Origin: Erwinia sp. SLM-02
GTDB taxonomy: Bacteria; Pseudomonadota; Gammaproteobacteria; Enterobacterales; Enterobacteriaceae
NCBI RefSeq assembly: GCF_037450285.1
Contig: NZ_JAQISN010000003.1
Span: 372,001 to 436,000, forward strand
DNA length: 64,000 nucleotides
Direction of reading: 5' to 3'
The position numbers and the translations under genes are program-made. How positions within the stretch are numbered: position 1 is the first letter of the stretch; each line of letters starts with the position of its first letter. The notes below the pieces were generated by a model. That model was not told the DNA's origin. It saw only the letters and a program-made list of their open reading frames with translations, and did not search any database. Below are positions 42,952 through 51,903 of this stretch, piece after piece.

Positions 42952-43318
42952 TTTGTTATCCTTATTTGTTGATATCTTTAATGCGAATAATGCTAATTTT
43001 AAGAACTCTCTTATGCAATAGCCTGAAATATTAATGAAGAGATTAATAATAAATTAATGTGTTTATATGTATGTTTTTAAAGGAAATTATTGTGATTTTA
43101 TGATGTTCCTTAATAATAAATTAAAAAGGGTGGGTGGCTGTTTTTTTGTGTTTTTGGAGGGCGGGGTAGGTTTTTTTTCGTAAGGGTTGTGTTTCCTGGG
43201 CTTGTTTTTTATTGGTAATTTTTATCGTGTTTCAATGGTCCCCGTTAACGATAAGGTATTGCAGTGAGACCAGGCTAAATGTTAATGTAAAGCCGATCTT
43301 ACTATCAGAGTGGAAATT
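42952..43318. other. AT-rich gap between the regulator gene and mutT
   Basis: 367 bp without a gene. A/T-rich from 42960 to 43120, then a curious G/T-only-like stretch (43125-43215) with many T-runs and G-runs on the plus strand. It probably holds divergent promoters for the regulator and mutT, but no hexamer pair stands out. Confidence 0.5.
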
Positions 43319-43711
43319 ATGAAGCATCTGCATATTGCCGTAGGGATTATACGTGACGAACAACGGCGTATTTTTTTGACGCAGCGTTCGGCTGATTCCC
43401 ATATGGCGAATAAATGGGAGTTTGCTGGAGGGAAACTCGAGCCGGGTGAGACGGCTGAACAGGCATTAAAACGCGAGTTGAATGAAGAAGTCGGAATTGA
43501 TGCGATTAGTTTTCTGCCTTTTATGAATATTGAGCATCAGTTTGACGACCGATATGTGACGATCAATTTCTTTATTGTAGAGAAATGGTTGGGGGAGCCC
43601 TATGGGCGGGAAGGGCAGCCTCAGCGTTGGGTCGCGCAAAGTGAACTGAGAGCTGAGGAATTTCCTCCGGCGAATGCCGACGTTATTGCCCGCCTGATAG
43701 CCAGCGCATAA
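43319..43711 (+). CDS. mutT: 8-oxo-dGTP diphosphatase MutT
   Basis: 130-residue Nudix hydrolase that removes 8-oxo-dGTP from the nucleotide pool. The Nudix box GX5EX7REUXEEXGU is complete at 38-60 (Gly38, Glu44, Arg52, Glu53, Glu56, Glu57). The ATG at 43319 (MKHLHIAVGIIRDE) is chosen over a GTG three codons earlier on family alignment. In E. coli mutT follows secA directly; here two genes and a gap intervene. It converges on yacG. Confidence 0.95.
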   Translation: MKHLHIAVGIIRDEQRRIFLTQRSADSHMANKWEFAGGKLEPGETAEQALKRELNEEVGIDAISFLPFMNIEHQFDDRYVTINFFIVEKWLGEPYGREGQPQRWVAQSELRAEEFPPANADVIARLIASA

Positions 43712-43752
43712 ATCGCGCGGAGTCACGGCGGGCCAAAAATTAAAGTCGGTCG

Positions 43753-43956
43753 CTACCTGAACTCGTCTTTTTGTTCGCTCCAGTCATCGCTGTCGTTTTG
43801 ATCGCTATGGCTGGGGATATATTTCTCTTCAGCGGCCCATTCACCCAAATCAATAAGCTGGCAGCGTTTGCTGCAGAAAGGGCGCCAGGTGCTGTGTTGA
43901 TCCCAGACGACCTGTTTACCACAGGTGGGGCAATCAACCATCGTTACATCACTCAT
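43753..43956 (-). CDS. yacG: DNA gyrase inhibitor YacG, zinc-binding
   Basis: 67-residue protein with one zinc site formed by Cys9, Cys12, Cys28 and Cys32 (CPTCGK ... FCSKRC). YacG binds the GyrB C-terminal region and inhibits gyrase. The tail is acidic and disordered. It is co-oriented with zapD (11 bp apart) and coaE, the gammaproteobacterial order. Confidence 0.95.
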   Translation of the reverse strand: MSDVTMVDCPTCGKQVVWDQHSTWRPFCSKRCQLIDLGEWAAEEKYIPSHSDQNDSDDWSEQKDEFR

Positions 43957-43967
43957 TATTCATAACC

Positions 43968-44711
43968 TTAACAACAGGCCAGCTCGAAATCGAGACGGGC
44001 AGGGACTTCACCATTTTCGCTGTCCAGCGGCAGAAAGCGAATGGCATAACGGCTCTTGTGGCCGGAAACCTGAGGATACAGTGAATCCTCAAGCTTCAAC
44101 TGTAAACGCAGCAGGTCGGCGTTTTCCGCGTTGTCCTGAAAGAAACCGTTCAGGCTGGTGTGATGACGGAATATTCCGGCCTGACGAATCAGGTCAAGGA
44201 TGGTGGTCAGCGCCGAACGAATCGGTTCGAGTGAATCCAGCCACTGCTTTACCTGGCGATCGCGCAGCGATTGCTCAACGTGCAGCCAGATATGCAACGT
44301 GGGAAGATCGAAGCTGCAGCACCCGCCGGGGATACTCAGACGCTGGCGGACCAGTCCAATCATGCGATCCTCCCTCAGCGTTTGGCCCATACGCGGTGCG
44401 GCCATCAGTTCATCGTTGCGTTTTCTCAGATCACTGCTCAGGGCGTTTACCACGGTAATATCAACCCCCGGTAGCTCAGACCATGAGCGCAGTTTTTGCT
44501 GCTGTCGCTCCAGCTCTTTCAAAATCTCCGTTCTTAACTCGCCGCGTTCAAAAACGTCCAGCAATTCGGCCGCATTGCGGAAAAAAGTCAGTGCACCAAG
44601 ATGGTCAACAATCGTCTGGCTGGCGGACAGCTGCTTGAGTAAGAATTCAATACGCAACCATGTGCGCATTTTTTCATTAAGTGGGTATTCAAAAAGAACC
44701 GTTGTGCTCAT
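43968..44711 (-). CDS. zapD: FtsZ-associated protein ZapD
   Basis: 247-residue protein that crosslinks FtsZ filaments (same length as E. coli, formerly YacF). The N-terminus LFEYPLNEKMRTWLRIEFLL, the central LREDRMIGLVRQRLSIPGGCCSFDLPTLH and the C-terminus GHKSRYAIRFLP are conserved. It lies between coaE (4 bp upstream) and yacG. Confidence 0.96.
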   Translation of the reverse strand: MSTTVLFEYPLNEKMRTWLRIEFLLKQLSASQTIVDHLGALTFFRNAAELLDVFERGELRTEILKELERQQQKLRSWSELPGVDITVVNALSSDLRKRNDELMAAPRMGQTLREDRMIGLVRQRLSIPGGCCSFDLPTLHIWLHVEQSLRDRQVKQWLDSLEPIRSALTTILDLIRQAGIFRHHTSLNGFFQDNAENADLLRLQLKLEDSLYPQVSGHKSRYAIRFLPLDSENGEVPARLDFELACC

Positions 44712-44715
44712 GCTG

Positions 44716-45327
44716 TTAATCCCGATCTTTTACCGAAGCCAGCGCGATGTAACGCTGGTTGAGTACGGCAACATGCGCGATCACCGCCTGAGGTGACGCA
44801 CTGTTATCAATAATGTCATCAGCCACCGCCAGGCGCGCTTCGCGAGAAGCCTGGGCAGCCAAAATGTTTTCAGCCTGTTCGCGACTGATATTGTCGCGAG
44901 CCATAGTGCGGGCCAGTTGGGTTTCCCGATCCACATCAACGACCAGAATCCGGTCAGCCAGGCGTTGCAGTCCATTCTCTACCAGCAGCGGGACGACCCA
45001 CAAACACCATGCAGAATGTGCTAATGCTAACTGTCGTTGCGTCTCAGCGTGGATAAGAGGGTGTAACAAATTGTTAACCCAAAGCTTTTCATCGGTGGAA
45101 CTGAAGATAATCTGACGTAATCTGGCGCGGTTCAGACTCCCATTTTCCAGCAGGATGTCATCGCCAAATCGTTGATGCAGGGCGAGCAGGGCCGGCTGAC
45201 CGGGTTCTACCACCTGACGGGCAATAACGTCGGCATCAATAATATCAATGCCAAGCTGTGCAAAGGCGTCAGCCACGGTACTTTTTCCACTGCCGATCCC
45301 TCCGGTCAGCGCCACGGTGTAAGGCAT
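44716..45327 (-). CDS. coaE: Dephospho-CoA kinase
   Basis: 203-residue P-loop kinase for the last step of CoA synthesis (E. coli 206). Walker A GGIGSGKST at 9-17; DADVIARQVVEPG and LLHPLIHAE follow; the lid region carries TMARDNISREQA. The start at 45327 (MPYTVALTGG) fits the family; an in-frame start 11 codons upstream is not conserved. First gene of coaE-zapD-yacG. Confidence 0.96.
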   Translation of the reverse strand: MPYTVALTGGIGSGKSTVADAFAQLGIDIIDADVIARQVVEPGQPALLALHQRFGDDILLENGSLNRARLRQIIFSSTDEKLWVNNLLHPLIHAETQRQLALAHSAWCLWVVPLLVENGLQRLADRILVVDVDRETQLARTMARDNISREQAENILAAQASREARLAVADDIIDNSASPQAVIAHVAVLNQRYIALASVKDRD

Positions 45328-45598
45328 AGTTATTATTCTCGCTGTCCTGCTGCTGCGCATCTGCTACGTTACCGGGCTTTTACAGTGCGGAGGGCGGCAA
45401 ATATGAGGCACAGATCACAGGAGGTAATTACAGTTATATTTACCGGATTGTAGCGTAAATATTTCATGTTTCGCAGTCTTGTCCGCGCGTTTTTAGCGCG
45501 TATGATAACGTCACTGGAACTGGCATTCAGCCTGTGATCGGGGATCGCTCTGCAAAGGACGGTTTCTGCATCAACGCCACAAACCAGGAAAAATCGTT

Positions 45599-46639
45599 AT
45601 GCGTATTGAAGAAGATATCAAGTTAGGCTTCAAAGATGTCCTCATCCGGCCTAAACGTTCAACGTTACAAAGCCGTTCTCAGGTGGAACTGGCCCGCCAG
45701 TTTACTTTCAAGCATTCGGGTATTGCCTGGTCAGGCGTTCCCATCATCGCCGCCAATATGGATACCGTGGGTACCTTCAGCATGGCGGAAGCTCTGGCTT
45801 CTTTCGATATTCTCACCGCGGTGCATAAGCATTACAGCGTAGAGCAGTGGAGCCAGTTTATTGCCCGGGTACCGCAGTCGGTACTGCAACACGTTATGGT
45901 GTCAACCGGCACCTCCGCCGAAGACTTCATCAGGCTTCAGCAGATCCTCGCGCTTTCGCCGCATTTGAACTTTATCTGTATTGACGTTGCCAACGGGTAT
46001 TCCGAGCATTTTGTTACGTTTCTTAAGCGCGCGCGTGAAGCCTGCCCGGGAAAAACGATTTGTGCCGGGAATGTGGTCACCGGTGAAATGGTGGAAGAGC
46101 TGGTTCTTTCCGGTGCCGATATTGTAAAGGTTGGCATCGGTCCTGGCTCTGTCTGCACCACCCGGGTTAAAACCGGCGTGGGTTATCCGCAGCTTTCCGC
46201 CGTTATTGAATGTGCCGATGCCGCGCACGGGCTGGGGGGGCAGATCGTCAGCGACGGGGGCTGTTCCGTACCCGGTGATGTGGCTAAAGCATTTGGCGGC
46301 GGCGCGGATTTCGTCATGCTGGGCGGTATGCTCGCGGCCCACGATGAATGTGAGGGCGAAATTGTCGAAGAAAACGGGGAACAGTTTATGCTGTTCTACG
46401 GCATGAGTTCTGAGTCCGCCATGAAGCGCCACGTAGGCGGCGTTGCGCAGTATCGCGCTGCAGAAGGTAAAACGGTCCGGCTGCCGCTGCGCGGTCCGGT
46501 TGAACTGACCGCACGGGATATTCTCGGTGGTTTGCGCTCGGCATGTACTTATGTGGGGGCGGAGCGCCTGAAAGAGCTGACCAAGCGCACGACGTTTATC
46601 CGCGTGGCCGAGCAGGAAAACCGCGTCTTTAACCGCTAG
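45599..46639 (+). CDS. guaC: GMP reductase
   Basis: 346-residue IMPDH/GMPR barrel enzyme that turns GMP into IMP with NADPH (E. coli 347). The catalytic Cys186 in GIGPGSVCTTR, the phosphate loop DGGCSVPGDVAKAFGGGADFVMLGG and the FYGMSSESAM flap are present. Single-gene unit with a 270-bp leader region; it converges on hofC through a shared hairpin. Confidence 0.98.
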   Translation: MRIEEDIKLGFKDVLIRPKRSTLQSRSQVELARQFTFKHSGIAWSGVPIIAANMDTVGTFSMAEALASFDILTAVHKHYSVEQWSQFIARVPQSVLQHVMVSTGTSAEDFIRLQQILALSPHLNFICIDVANGYSEHFVTFLKRAREACPGKTICAGNVVTGEMVEELVLSGADIVKVGIGPGSVCTTRVKTGVGYPQLSAVIECADAAHGLGGQIVSDGGCSVPGDVAKAFGGGADFVMLGGMLAAHDECEGEIVEENGEQFMLFYGMSSESAMKRHVGGVAQYRAAEGKTVRLPLRGPVELTARDILGGLRSACTYVGAERLKELTKRTTFIRVAEQENRVFNR

Positions 46640-46646
46640 CGGCGGT

Positions 46647-46687
46647 GGCTGAACATTCTCCTGGCGGTTTCAGGGGGATGTTCAGCC
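46647..46687. terminator. Convergent hairpin between guaC and hofC
   Basis: GGCTGAACAT (46647-46656) and ATGTTCAGCC (46678-46687) form a 10-bp perfect stem with an inner CCTG/CAGG stem. It overlaps the last codons of hofC. No long T-run on either strand, so termination may be Rho-assisted or partial. Confidence 0.6.
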
Positions 46688-47881
46688 CAGCGCATCTCCC
46701 AGCCGGAATACCGGCAGATACATCGCCACGACCAGCGTGCCCACAATGATACCAATCACCACCATCATCAGCGGCTCCAGCGCTGCCGCAAGCGTGTCGG
46801 CCAGCTGATGTGTTTGCGCTTCGTGCCAGCCGGCCAGCCGGGCCAGCAGGGCGTCCAGCGAGCCGGACTCCTCACCCACCTTGATGAGCTGATAGCATAA
46901 AGGTGTAAACAGGTCGTGGGGTTTCAACGCCTGGTGCAGTGGGTTCCCTGCGGCAATATGCTGCTGAAGTTTAATAATCGCTTCCCGCCAGACCAGAGCG
47001 CCGACCGTTTTCTCTACCGCCTGCAGGCTTTGTAGTAACGTCAGACCCGCGTGCTGAGTCAGCGCCAGGGTTGTGTAGATCTGGCTAAGCTGGCTGCCCC
47101 GGTAGAGCGGTGATAGCAGGGGGATCCTCAGCAAAAGTCGCTGTTCCGTTCTCTGCCAGCGGAGCGATTTTTTGCGCTGTTGACGATAAAGCATCACCAT
47201 CGCGAAAAGCGTCAACGCTATCAGCGGTGCCTGATGCTGTAAAAGCGCTGAGAATGCGATGACCGCCGCGGTAAAGGCGGGCAGAGGAGCATCAAACGTC
47301 TGATAAATCGCCACAAACTCCGGCAGGACAAAAACCAGCATACCGATGCTGACGAGAAGCGCTACCGCCAGAATAAACAGCGGGTAGCGCAGCGCTTTTT
47401 TCACTTTCTGCTGCAGTTGCTGCTGCCGCTCCTGCTGCTGCGCAAGCCGCAGGCAGCACTCATCCAGCTCCCCGGTTAACTCACCGATATGAATCAACGC
47501 GGGATAGAGCGGTGGAAACACCTCCGGCCACTCCAGTAACGCTTTTGAAAATGGCTCGCCTGCGGTGATCCTCTCCTGCAGGCACAGCAGAAGTGCCTGC
47601 CATCCGGGATCGGGGTGACCTTCTGCCAGTAAATGAAGCCCACCGGCCAGCGGCATTCCCGCCTTCAGCAAGGTTGCAAGCTGGCGAATGAAGGCGACCT
47701 TGTGCTGCCACTGCCAGTCAGCGGATCGATAGCGGCGGCCACGAGAAATCTTCAGGGGCAGCTGCTTCATCGCGACAATATCATCAACTATCCTGCCTGA
47801 ATCTGGCGCAAAGCCGCAGCCGCTATGTACCGCACCGCCGTCATCGATCGCCTGCCAGCGAAACAAATAGCGCTGACTCAT
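46682..47881 (-). CDS. hofC: Type IV pilus assembly inner-membrane protein HofC (GspF/PilC family)
   Basis: 399-residue platform protein of a type IV-like pilus. Two T2SSF repeats are seen (about 60-185 and 265-390), the first with AFIRQLATLLKAGMPLAGGL and the second with IYTTLALTQHAGLTLLQSL. Helices lie at about 160-185, 210-230 and 370-392. It overlaps hofB by 4 nt. With ppdD and hofB it matches the E. coli hofCB-ppdD set, whose pilus is seldom expressed in the laboratory. Confidence 0.94.
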   Translation of the reverse strand: MSQRYLFRWQAIDDGGAVHSGCGFAPDSGRIVDDIVAMKQLPLKISRGRRYRSADWQWQHKVAFIRQLATLLKAGMPLAGGLHLLAEGHPDPGWQALLLCLQERITAGEPFSKALLEWPEVFPPLYPALIHIGELTGELDECCLRLAQQQERQQQLQQKVKKALRYPLFILAVALLVSIGMLVFVLPEFVAIYQTFDAPLPAFTAAVIAFSALLQHQAPLIALTLFAMVMLYRQQRKKSLRWQRTEQRLLLRIPLLSPLYRGSQLSQIYTTLALTQHAGLTLLQSLQAVEKTVGALVWREAIIKLQQHIAAGNPLHQALKPHDLFTPLCYQLIKVGEESGSLDALLARLAGWHEAQTHQLADTLAAALEPLMMVVIGIIVGTLVVAMYLPVFRLGDALG

Positions 47882-49269
47882 CCCGGCCCTCCGGTCACTC
47901 GCGTCAGTTCTTCCAGCGTTGTCTCCCCTTTATTTACGCTGTGCAGTCCGCCGACGAACAGCGGATCCAGGCCCTGCTGGTGCGCTAACGTTGCCAGGGC
48001 TTCCGGGCTGGCATTCTGCGCCAGCGCATTTTGCAGTGCCGGGGAAACCGGGAGCATTTCAAACAGCGCCAGCCGGCCGTAAAATCCGGAAAAGCAACGT
48101 TCGCAGCCGACGGCTCGCCAGTTCTGTACCGTTCCCGGCCAGATATGGCTGGGGAAGTGCGCCAGGGCGTCCGCCGGCTCCCGGCAGTGCGGGCACAGTT
48201 TCCTCACCAGACGCTGCGCAACGATCAGCTTAAGCGCCGAGGCCAGCATATAGCCGGGCACACCCATCTGGCCCATGCGAACCAGCGTTTCCGTGGTCGA
48301 ATTAGTGTGCAGAGTAGAGAGCACCAGATGTCCGGTTTGTGCGGCCTTAACGGCGATCTCTGCCGTTTCACCGTCGCGGATTTCCCCCAGCATAATCACA
48401 TCGGGATCCTGGCGAAGCAGTGCGCGCAGCACAAGATGAAAGCTCAGCCCGGATCGCATATGGATCTGCGTCTGATTGACCCCGGCCAGCGGGATCTCGA
48501 CCGGATCCTCAACGCTGCACAAATTACGGCCGGGGGCATTAAGCCAGCTCAGACCGCTGTAAAGCGTAAACGTCTTTCCGCTGCCTGTCGGGCCGGTCAC
48601 CAGAATAAGCCCCTGCGGCTTAGCCAGCGCCGTGCGGTAGTGCTTCAGTAAGGTTGCAGGCATACCGAGTTTTTCCAGCGATATTGCCTGCGTATCGCTT
48701 TGTAGCAGTCGGATTACCGCTTTTTCACCGCAGCGCGTGGGCAGCGTCGACAGCCGAAAGGATTCGGTTTTATCACCCAGCTCGAGAGAGAACTGGCCAT
48801 CCTGCGGTACCCGTCGTTCCGCAATATCCAGGTTGGCCAGGATCTTCAGGCGAGCGATAAGCGAAGCGCTGCCCTCGCTAAGGGTCATGGCCTGCTGTAA
48901 GACGCCGTCCACCCGTATTCTGATCCGTAATCCCTGCTCCTGCGGTTCAATATGGACATCGGAAGCGCGCTTCTGCAGCGCAACAGCCAGCAGATGGTTA
49001 ATTCTTTCTACTGCACCCGCGCCGATTTCCTCTGGCCGCCCGGTGTTTCCCGGAACCTCACCGGTGCGGTGTAAATACTGCTCCAGGCGCGCCTGAGGCC
49101 AGGATTCCACATCGATAACCCCCGGGGTGATGAAGCGCAGTTCGGTCATCATCTCGTGGGGAGGTGTTCCGGCCATTGCAATGTGCAGACGCCGATCGTT
49201 GAACTCGACAATGGCGGCCTGATAGCGCTGGCAGATAGCTTCAACGGCGCGCTGGCTGGCAGTCGTCAT
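47878..49269 (-). CDS. hofB: Type IV pilus assembly ATPase HofB (GspE/PilB family)
   Basis: 463-residue secretion ATPase that powers pilin polymerisation. Walker A GPTGSGKT at 226-233, Asp box VEDPVE at 253-258, Walker B VIMLGEIRD at 291-299, His box GHLVLSTLHTN, and a zinc-binding tetracysteine (CPHC at 359-362, CERC near 393). The N-terminal domain is shorter than in PilB. It abuts ppdD with a one-base overlap (49269). Confidence 0.95.
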   Translation of the reverse strand: MTTASQRAVEAICQRYQAAIVEFNDRRLHIAMAGTPPHEMMTELRFITPGVIDVESWPQARLEQYLHRTGEVPGNTGRPEEIGAGAVERINHLLAVALQKRASDVHIEPQEQGLRIRIRVDGVLQQAMTLSEGSASLIARLKILANLDIAERRVPQDGQFSLELGDKTESFRLSTLPTRCGEKAVIRLLQSDTQAISLEKLGMPATLLKHYRTALAKPQGLILVTGPTGSGKTFTLYSGLSWLNAPGRNLCSVEDPVEIPLAGVNQTQIHMRSGLSFHLVLRALLRQDPDVIMLGEIRDGETAEIAVKAAQTGHLVLSTLHTNSTTETLVRMGQMGVPGYMLASALKLIVAQRLVRKLCPHCREPADALAHFPSHIWPGTVQNWRAVGCERCFSGFYGRLALFEMLPVSPALQNALAQNASPEALATLAHQQGLDPLFVGGLHSVNKGETTLEELTRVTGGPG

Positions 49270-49706
49270 TATTTCTGCTCCTCGTTAAACCGGAACAACT
49301 CCTCACAGGCTTCTTTCAGGCCACTGCTGTCACTGACACAGCTGCGCTGCCAGCTGAGGTAGCCGTCGCTGCTGTCCCACTGCGGCGTTAACGACACGCT
49401 TAGCCCTTTTAAACTCTCCTGCCCGGTGAGAGAGATAACGCCCGCATTGACGGTTATGGCAGAAACGTAGCGGGAAGTCCGCGCGGAAGGGACGCCCTGG
49501 CTGCCGGCTTCACAGCCGCTAATACCGCCATGCTCAATCGCACAAAGCTCAACGCCGGTTTTATACGGCATAGCCGTTTGCAACATATCGGTCAGCGCGG
49601 CTTTCTGCAGATAGCTCTGGTAGGCGGGCAGACCGATCGCGCTCAGGATCGCGACAATGGCAATCACGATCATCAATTCAATTAACGTAAATCCCTGCTG
49701 GCTCAT
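49269..49706 (-). CDS. ppdD: Prepilin PpdD, major type IV pilin-like protein
   Basis: 145-residue type IVa pilin. The short leader MSQQG is cut before Phe6, and the mature Glu5 (residue 10) is present in FTLIELMIVIAIVAILSAIG. Cysteines in the C-terminal region (RSCVSDSSGLKEAC) form the usual D-region loop; a second pair lies at ELC and GC near 53-65. First gene of the ppdD-hofB-hofC operon. The leader would be cut by the prepilin peptidase encoded at 41.4-42.1 kb. Confidence 0.95.
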   Translation of the reverse strand: MSQQGFTLIELMIVIAIVAILSAIGLPAYQSYLQKAALTDMLQTAMPYKTGVELCAIEHGGISGCEAGSQGVPSARTSRYVSAITVNAGVISLTGQESLKGLSVSLTPQWDSSDGYLSWQRSCVSDSSGLKEACEELFRFNEEQK

Positions 49707-49861
49707 GATGGTTCTCCTTGTGGTTAACAGGGGGCACCATAGTCCTCAACCTATGCGAGTAGTAGCAGGCAAACGGGTATTTCAGAGGCCTGTTCAGCAC
49801 AATTTCGCGGGATAACATCGTTACATAAACGGTTTGCGGCGAGTGCCGCAGCCTGCCTTAA

Positions 49862-49889
49862 ATAAAAAGGTCAGCGCAAAAGGCTGACC
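49862..49889 (-). terminator. Terminator of nadC
   Basis: On the minus strand GGTCAGC, loop CTTTTGC, GCTGACC and TTTTTATT form an intrinsic terminator about 30 bp after the nadC stop. Confidence 0.85.
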
Positions 49890-49918
49890 AGGGGAGAGGT
49901 ATGGAAAGCGGCAGAGGT

Positions 49919-50809
49919 TTAACGAAAGCGCATCGACAGATCCAGCGCGCGTACGTGCTTGGTCAGTGCGCCAACGGATATGTAGTTAACCCCGGTTTCG
50001 GCAAAGATGCGCAGCGTTTCATCGGTGACGTTGCCGGAAACTTCCAGCAGGGAGCGGTTATTGCTCAGCGCGACGGCCTCGCGCATCTGCTCAACGCTAA
50101 AGTTATCCAGCATGATGATGTCGGCACCGGCGTTCAGCGCCTGTGCCAGTTCGTCGAGAGATTCAACTTCAACTTCGACCGGCACGTCCGGATGCAGCCA
50201 GAACGCTTTCTCAACCGCTTTGGCAATCGAACCACAGGCAATAATGTGGTTCTCTTTGATCAGGAAGGCATCGGACAGGCCCAGGCGATGATTGGCCCCG
50301 CCGCCGCACAGTACGGCGTATTTCAACGCGGTACGCAGCCCCGGCAGCGTTTTACGCGTGTCCAGCAGCTGGGTGTGCGTGCCTTCCAGCAGAGCAACAT
50401 AGCGGCTGACCTCCGTGGCAACGCCGGACAGCGTCTGCACAAAGTTAAGCGCGGTGCGTTCTGCCGTCAGGATCAGCTGTGCCGGGCCGCTGACTTCAAA
50501 CAGCGTCTGGTTAGCGGTAATCGCCTCCCCGTCGGCCACGTGCCAGGTAATCTGCGTTTTATTACCCAGCTGGATAAACACCTCCTCCACCCAGCGTTTG
50601 CCGCAGAAAACCCCCGGCTCGCGGGTGATCACCACCGCATGTGCCTGGGTATCTTCCGGCAGCAGACCAGCAGTGATGTCTTTGCAGGGGTCGACTTCGC
50701 CACCCAGGTCCTCACGCAGCGCCTGCTCAACGGCAGGGGGAATATCGTCCTCAATACGCTCCATCAACTCAATACGGCGGTTATCTGGATCGTAACGGCG
50801 GGATGTCAT
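49919..50809 (-). CDS. nadC: Quinolinate phosphoribosyltransferase
   Basis: 296-residue enzyme of NAD synthesis that turns quinolinate and PRPP into nicotinate mononucleotide (E. coli 297). The substrate-binding TRKTLPGLR and CGGGANHRLGLSDAFLIKENH motifs are seen, then EVEVESLDEL and IMLDNFS. In E. coli nadC and ampD are adjacent and divergent; here 4.4 kb of accessory genes separate them. Confidence 0.97.
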   Translation of the reverse strand: MTSRRYDPDNRRIELMERIEDDIPPAVEQALREDLGGEVDPCKDITAGLLPEDTQAHAVVITREPGVFCGKRWVEEVFIQLGNKTQITWHVADGEAITANQTLFEVSGPAQLILTAERTALNFVQTLSGVATEVSRYVALLEGTHTQLLDTRKTLPGLRTALKYAVLCGGGANHRLGLSDAFLIKENHIIACGSIAKAVEKAFWLHPDVPVEVEVESLDELAQALNAGADIIMLDNFSVEQMREAVALSNNRSLLEVSGNVTDETLRIFAETGVNYISVGALTKHVRALDLSMRFR

Positions 50810-50965
50810 GATTTAACTCCGAAAAGGTCGGGTAACAGAGAATGCCATGCTAGCCTGTTTTTCCCCCGTTTGTCAGCCATCCGCAGGGCCGGCAGCCCGA
50901 CATTTTCTCACCTTCTCTGGCTGAAAGAAGCAGGGCATCCCTTACCTTCCTGTTTTAACCGCCGC

Positions 50966-51505
50966 TTACCGCCCTGCGGGCAGGGAGAGGTGCCCAACCC
51001 GGTAGCGCTCATACCCGGGAACCTCATCGAACGGGCGGCTGCCCAGCTGAAAGCAGAGCCGCCGCCACTGCCGGACATCCCAGGCAACGATCTGGGTGAT
51101 ATCGGCCGACGAAACGGGAGCATGGCTGATTTGACGTAAATCGCCGTTTGCATCAATGGGGACTATCTCCCGCCGGGCAAAGGTCGAGTGATGCAGGCCG
51201 TTGCCCGGAAGGTATTCCAACACCGGCCAGCAGTCGATAGCGGGCCTGCCGAAGTCTGTTACCAGCTTTTTAAAGGCGTCACTCTGTAAAAAACGGGCCA
51301 TGCTGGCGCTGTCCTGCCACAAATAAAACGGCGCGTAGAGGGGTTCGCTGGTGGTCTGCGGATCGCCGCTGCGGGCGTAGCACCAGGCCTTGAGCACCAG
51401 ACCGGGGAAGTTATCCAGTCGGTGCCCGTTTTCCCGCACGCGATTCTCGATAATGGTCATGTCGTAGTCAGCGGGCAGGCGAAAGCGATATTGCATTGCG
51501 ATCAT
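50966..51505 (-). CDS. DUF4865 family protein
   Basis: 179-residue protein that I place in DUF4865 on its N-terminus (MIAMQYRFRLPADYDMTIIENRVRENG) and overall composition. The function is not known. It looks like a soluble ferredoxin-like (dimeric alpha-beta barrel) protein; no signal peptide or membrane helix. The ATG at 51505 overlaps the stop of the tautomerase gene by 4 nt. It is the last gene of a three-gene operon facing a LysR regulator. A monooxygenase-like role in breakdown or detoxification of a small aromatic or unsaturated compound is a guess from the neighbours. Confidence 0.75.
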   Translation of the reverse strand: MIAMQYRFRLPADYDMTIIENRVRENGHRLDNFPGLVLKAWCYARSGDPQTTSEPLYAPFYLWQDSASMARFLQSDAFKKLVTDFGRPAIDCWPVLEYLPGNGLHHSTFARREIVPIDANGDLRQISHAPVSSADITQIVAWDVRQWRRLCFQLGSRPFDEVPGYERYRVGHLSLPAGR

Positions 51506-51900
51506 AGCGGCTTCTCCTGAGGCCAGTGGAACGGGCTGCCGCTGGCAAACGACCAGTCTTCAGGCTGTGTGAAGCTCAGCGTGATCATGACGTCTTCCGG
51601 GCGTACTCCCAGTTCAGTTGAGAGTCGCCGGGCAAGATGCTGATAGAACTGATGTTTCCGATCAACGCTGCGCGGCCTGCCTGCGGTGATGTGGAACCAG
51701 ATAAACCCTTCTGAGCGCGGGCCGCCGAGATAGTGAGGCGGGAAAACGCGCAGCCCGGGGGCATATTCGTCAAACAGCTGGAAGCAGTCATCCTGCGGCA
51801 CATCGAAGAAGTCGACCAGCGTCTGATGTAACAGAGTGGAAAGCACCTGGCGGAACGCCGTGGTTTTTCCGGCAGGCAGGGCGATACGGGTAAAAGGCAT
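51502..51900 (-). CDS. Tautomerase-family protein
   Basis: 132-residue protein with Pro2 directly after the initiator Met (MPFTRIALPAGKT), the catalytic proton donor/acceptor position of the tautomerase superfamily. Length and the two beta-alpha-beta units (about 1-65 and 66-130) fit the fused or Tautomerase_2 type rather than the 60-residue 4-oxalocrotonate tautomerase. The substrate is unknown. It starts 3 bp after the upstream gene behind AGGAG and overlaps the DUF4865 gene. Confidence 0.82.
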   Translation of the reverse strand: MPFTRIALPAGKTTAFRQVLSTLLHQTLVDFFDVPQDDCFQLFDEYAPGLRVFPPHYLGGPRSEGFIWFHITAGRPRSVDRKHQFYQHLARRLSTELGVRPEDVMITLSFTQPEDWSFASGSPFHWPQEKPL

Positions 51901-51903
51901 GGC

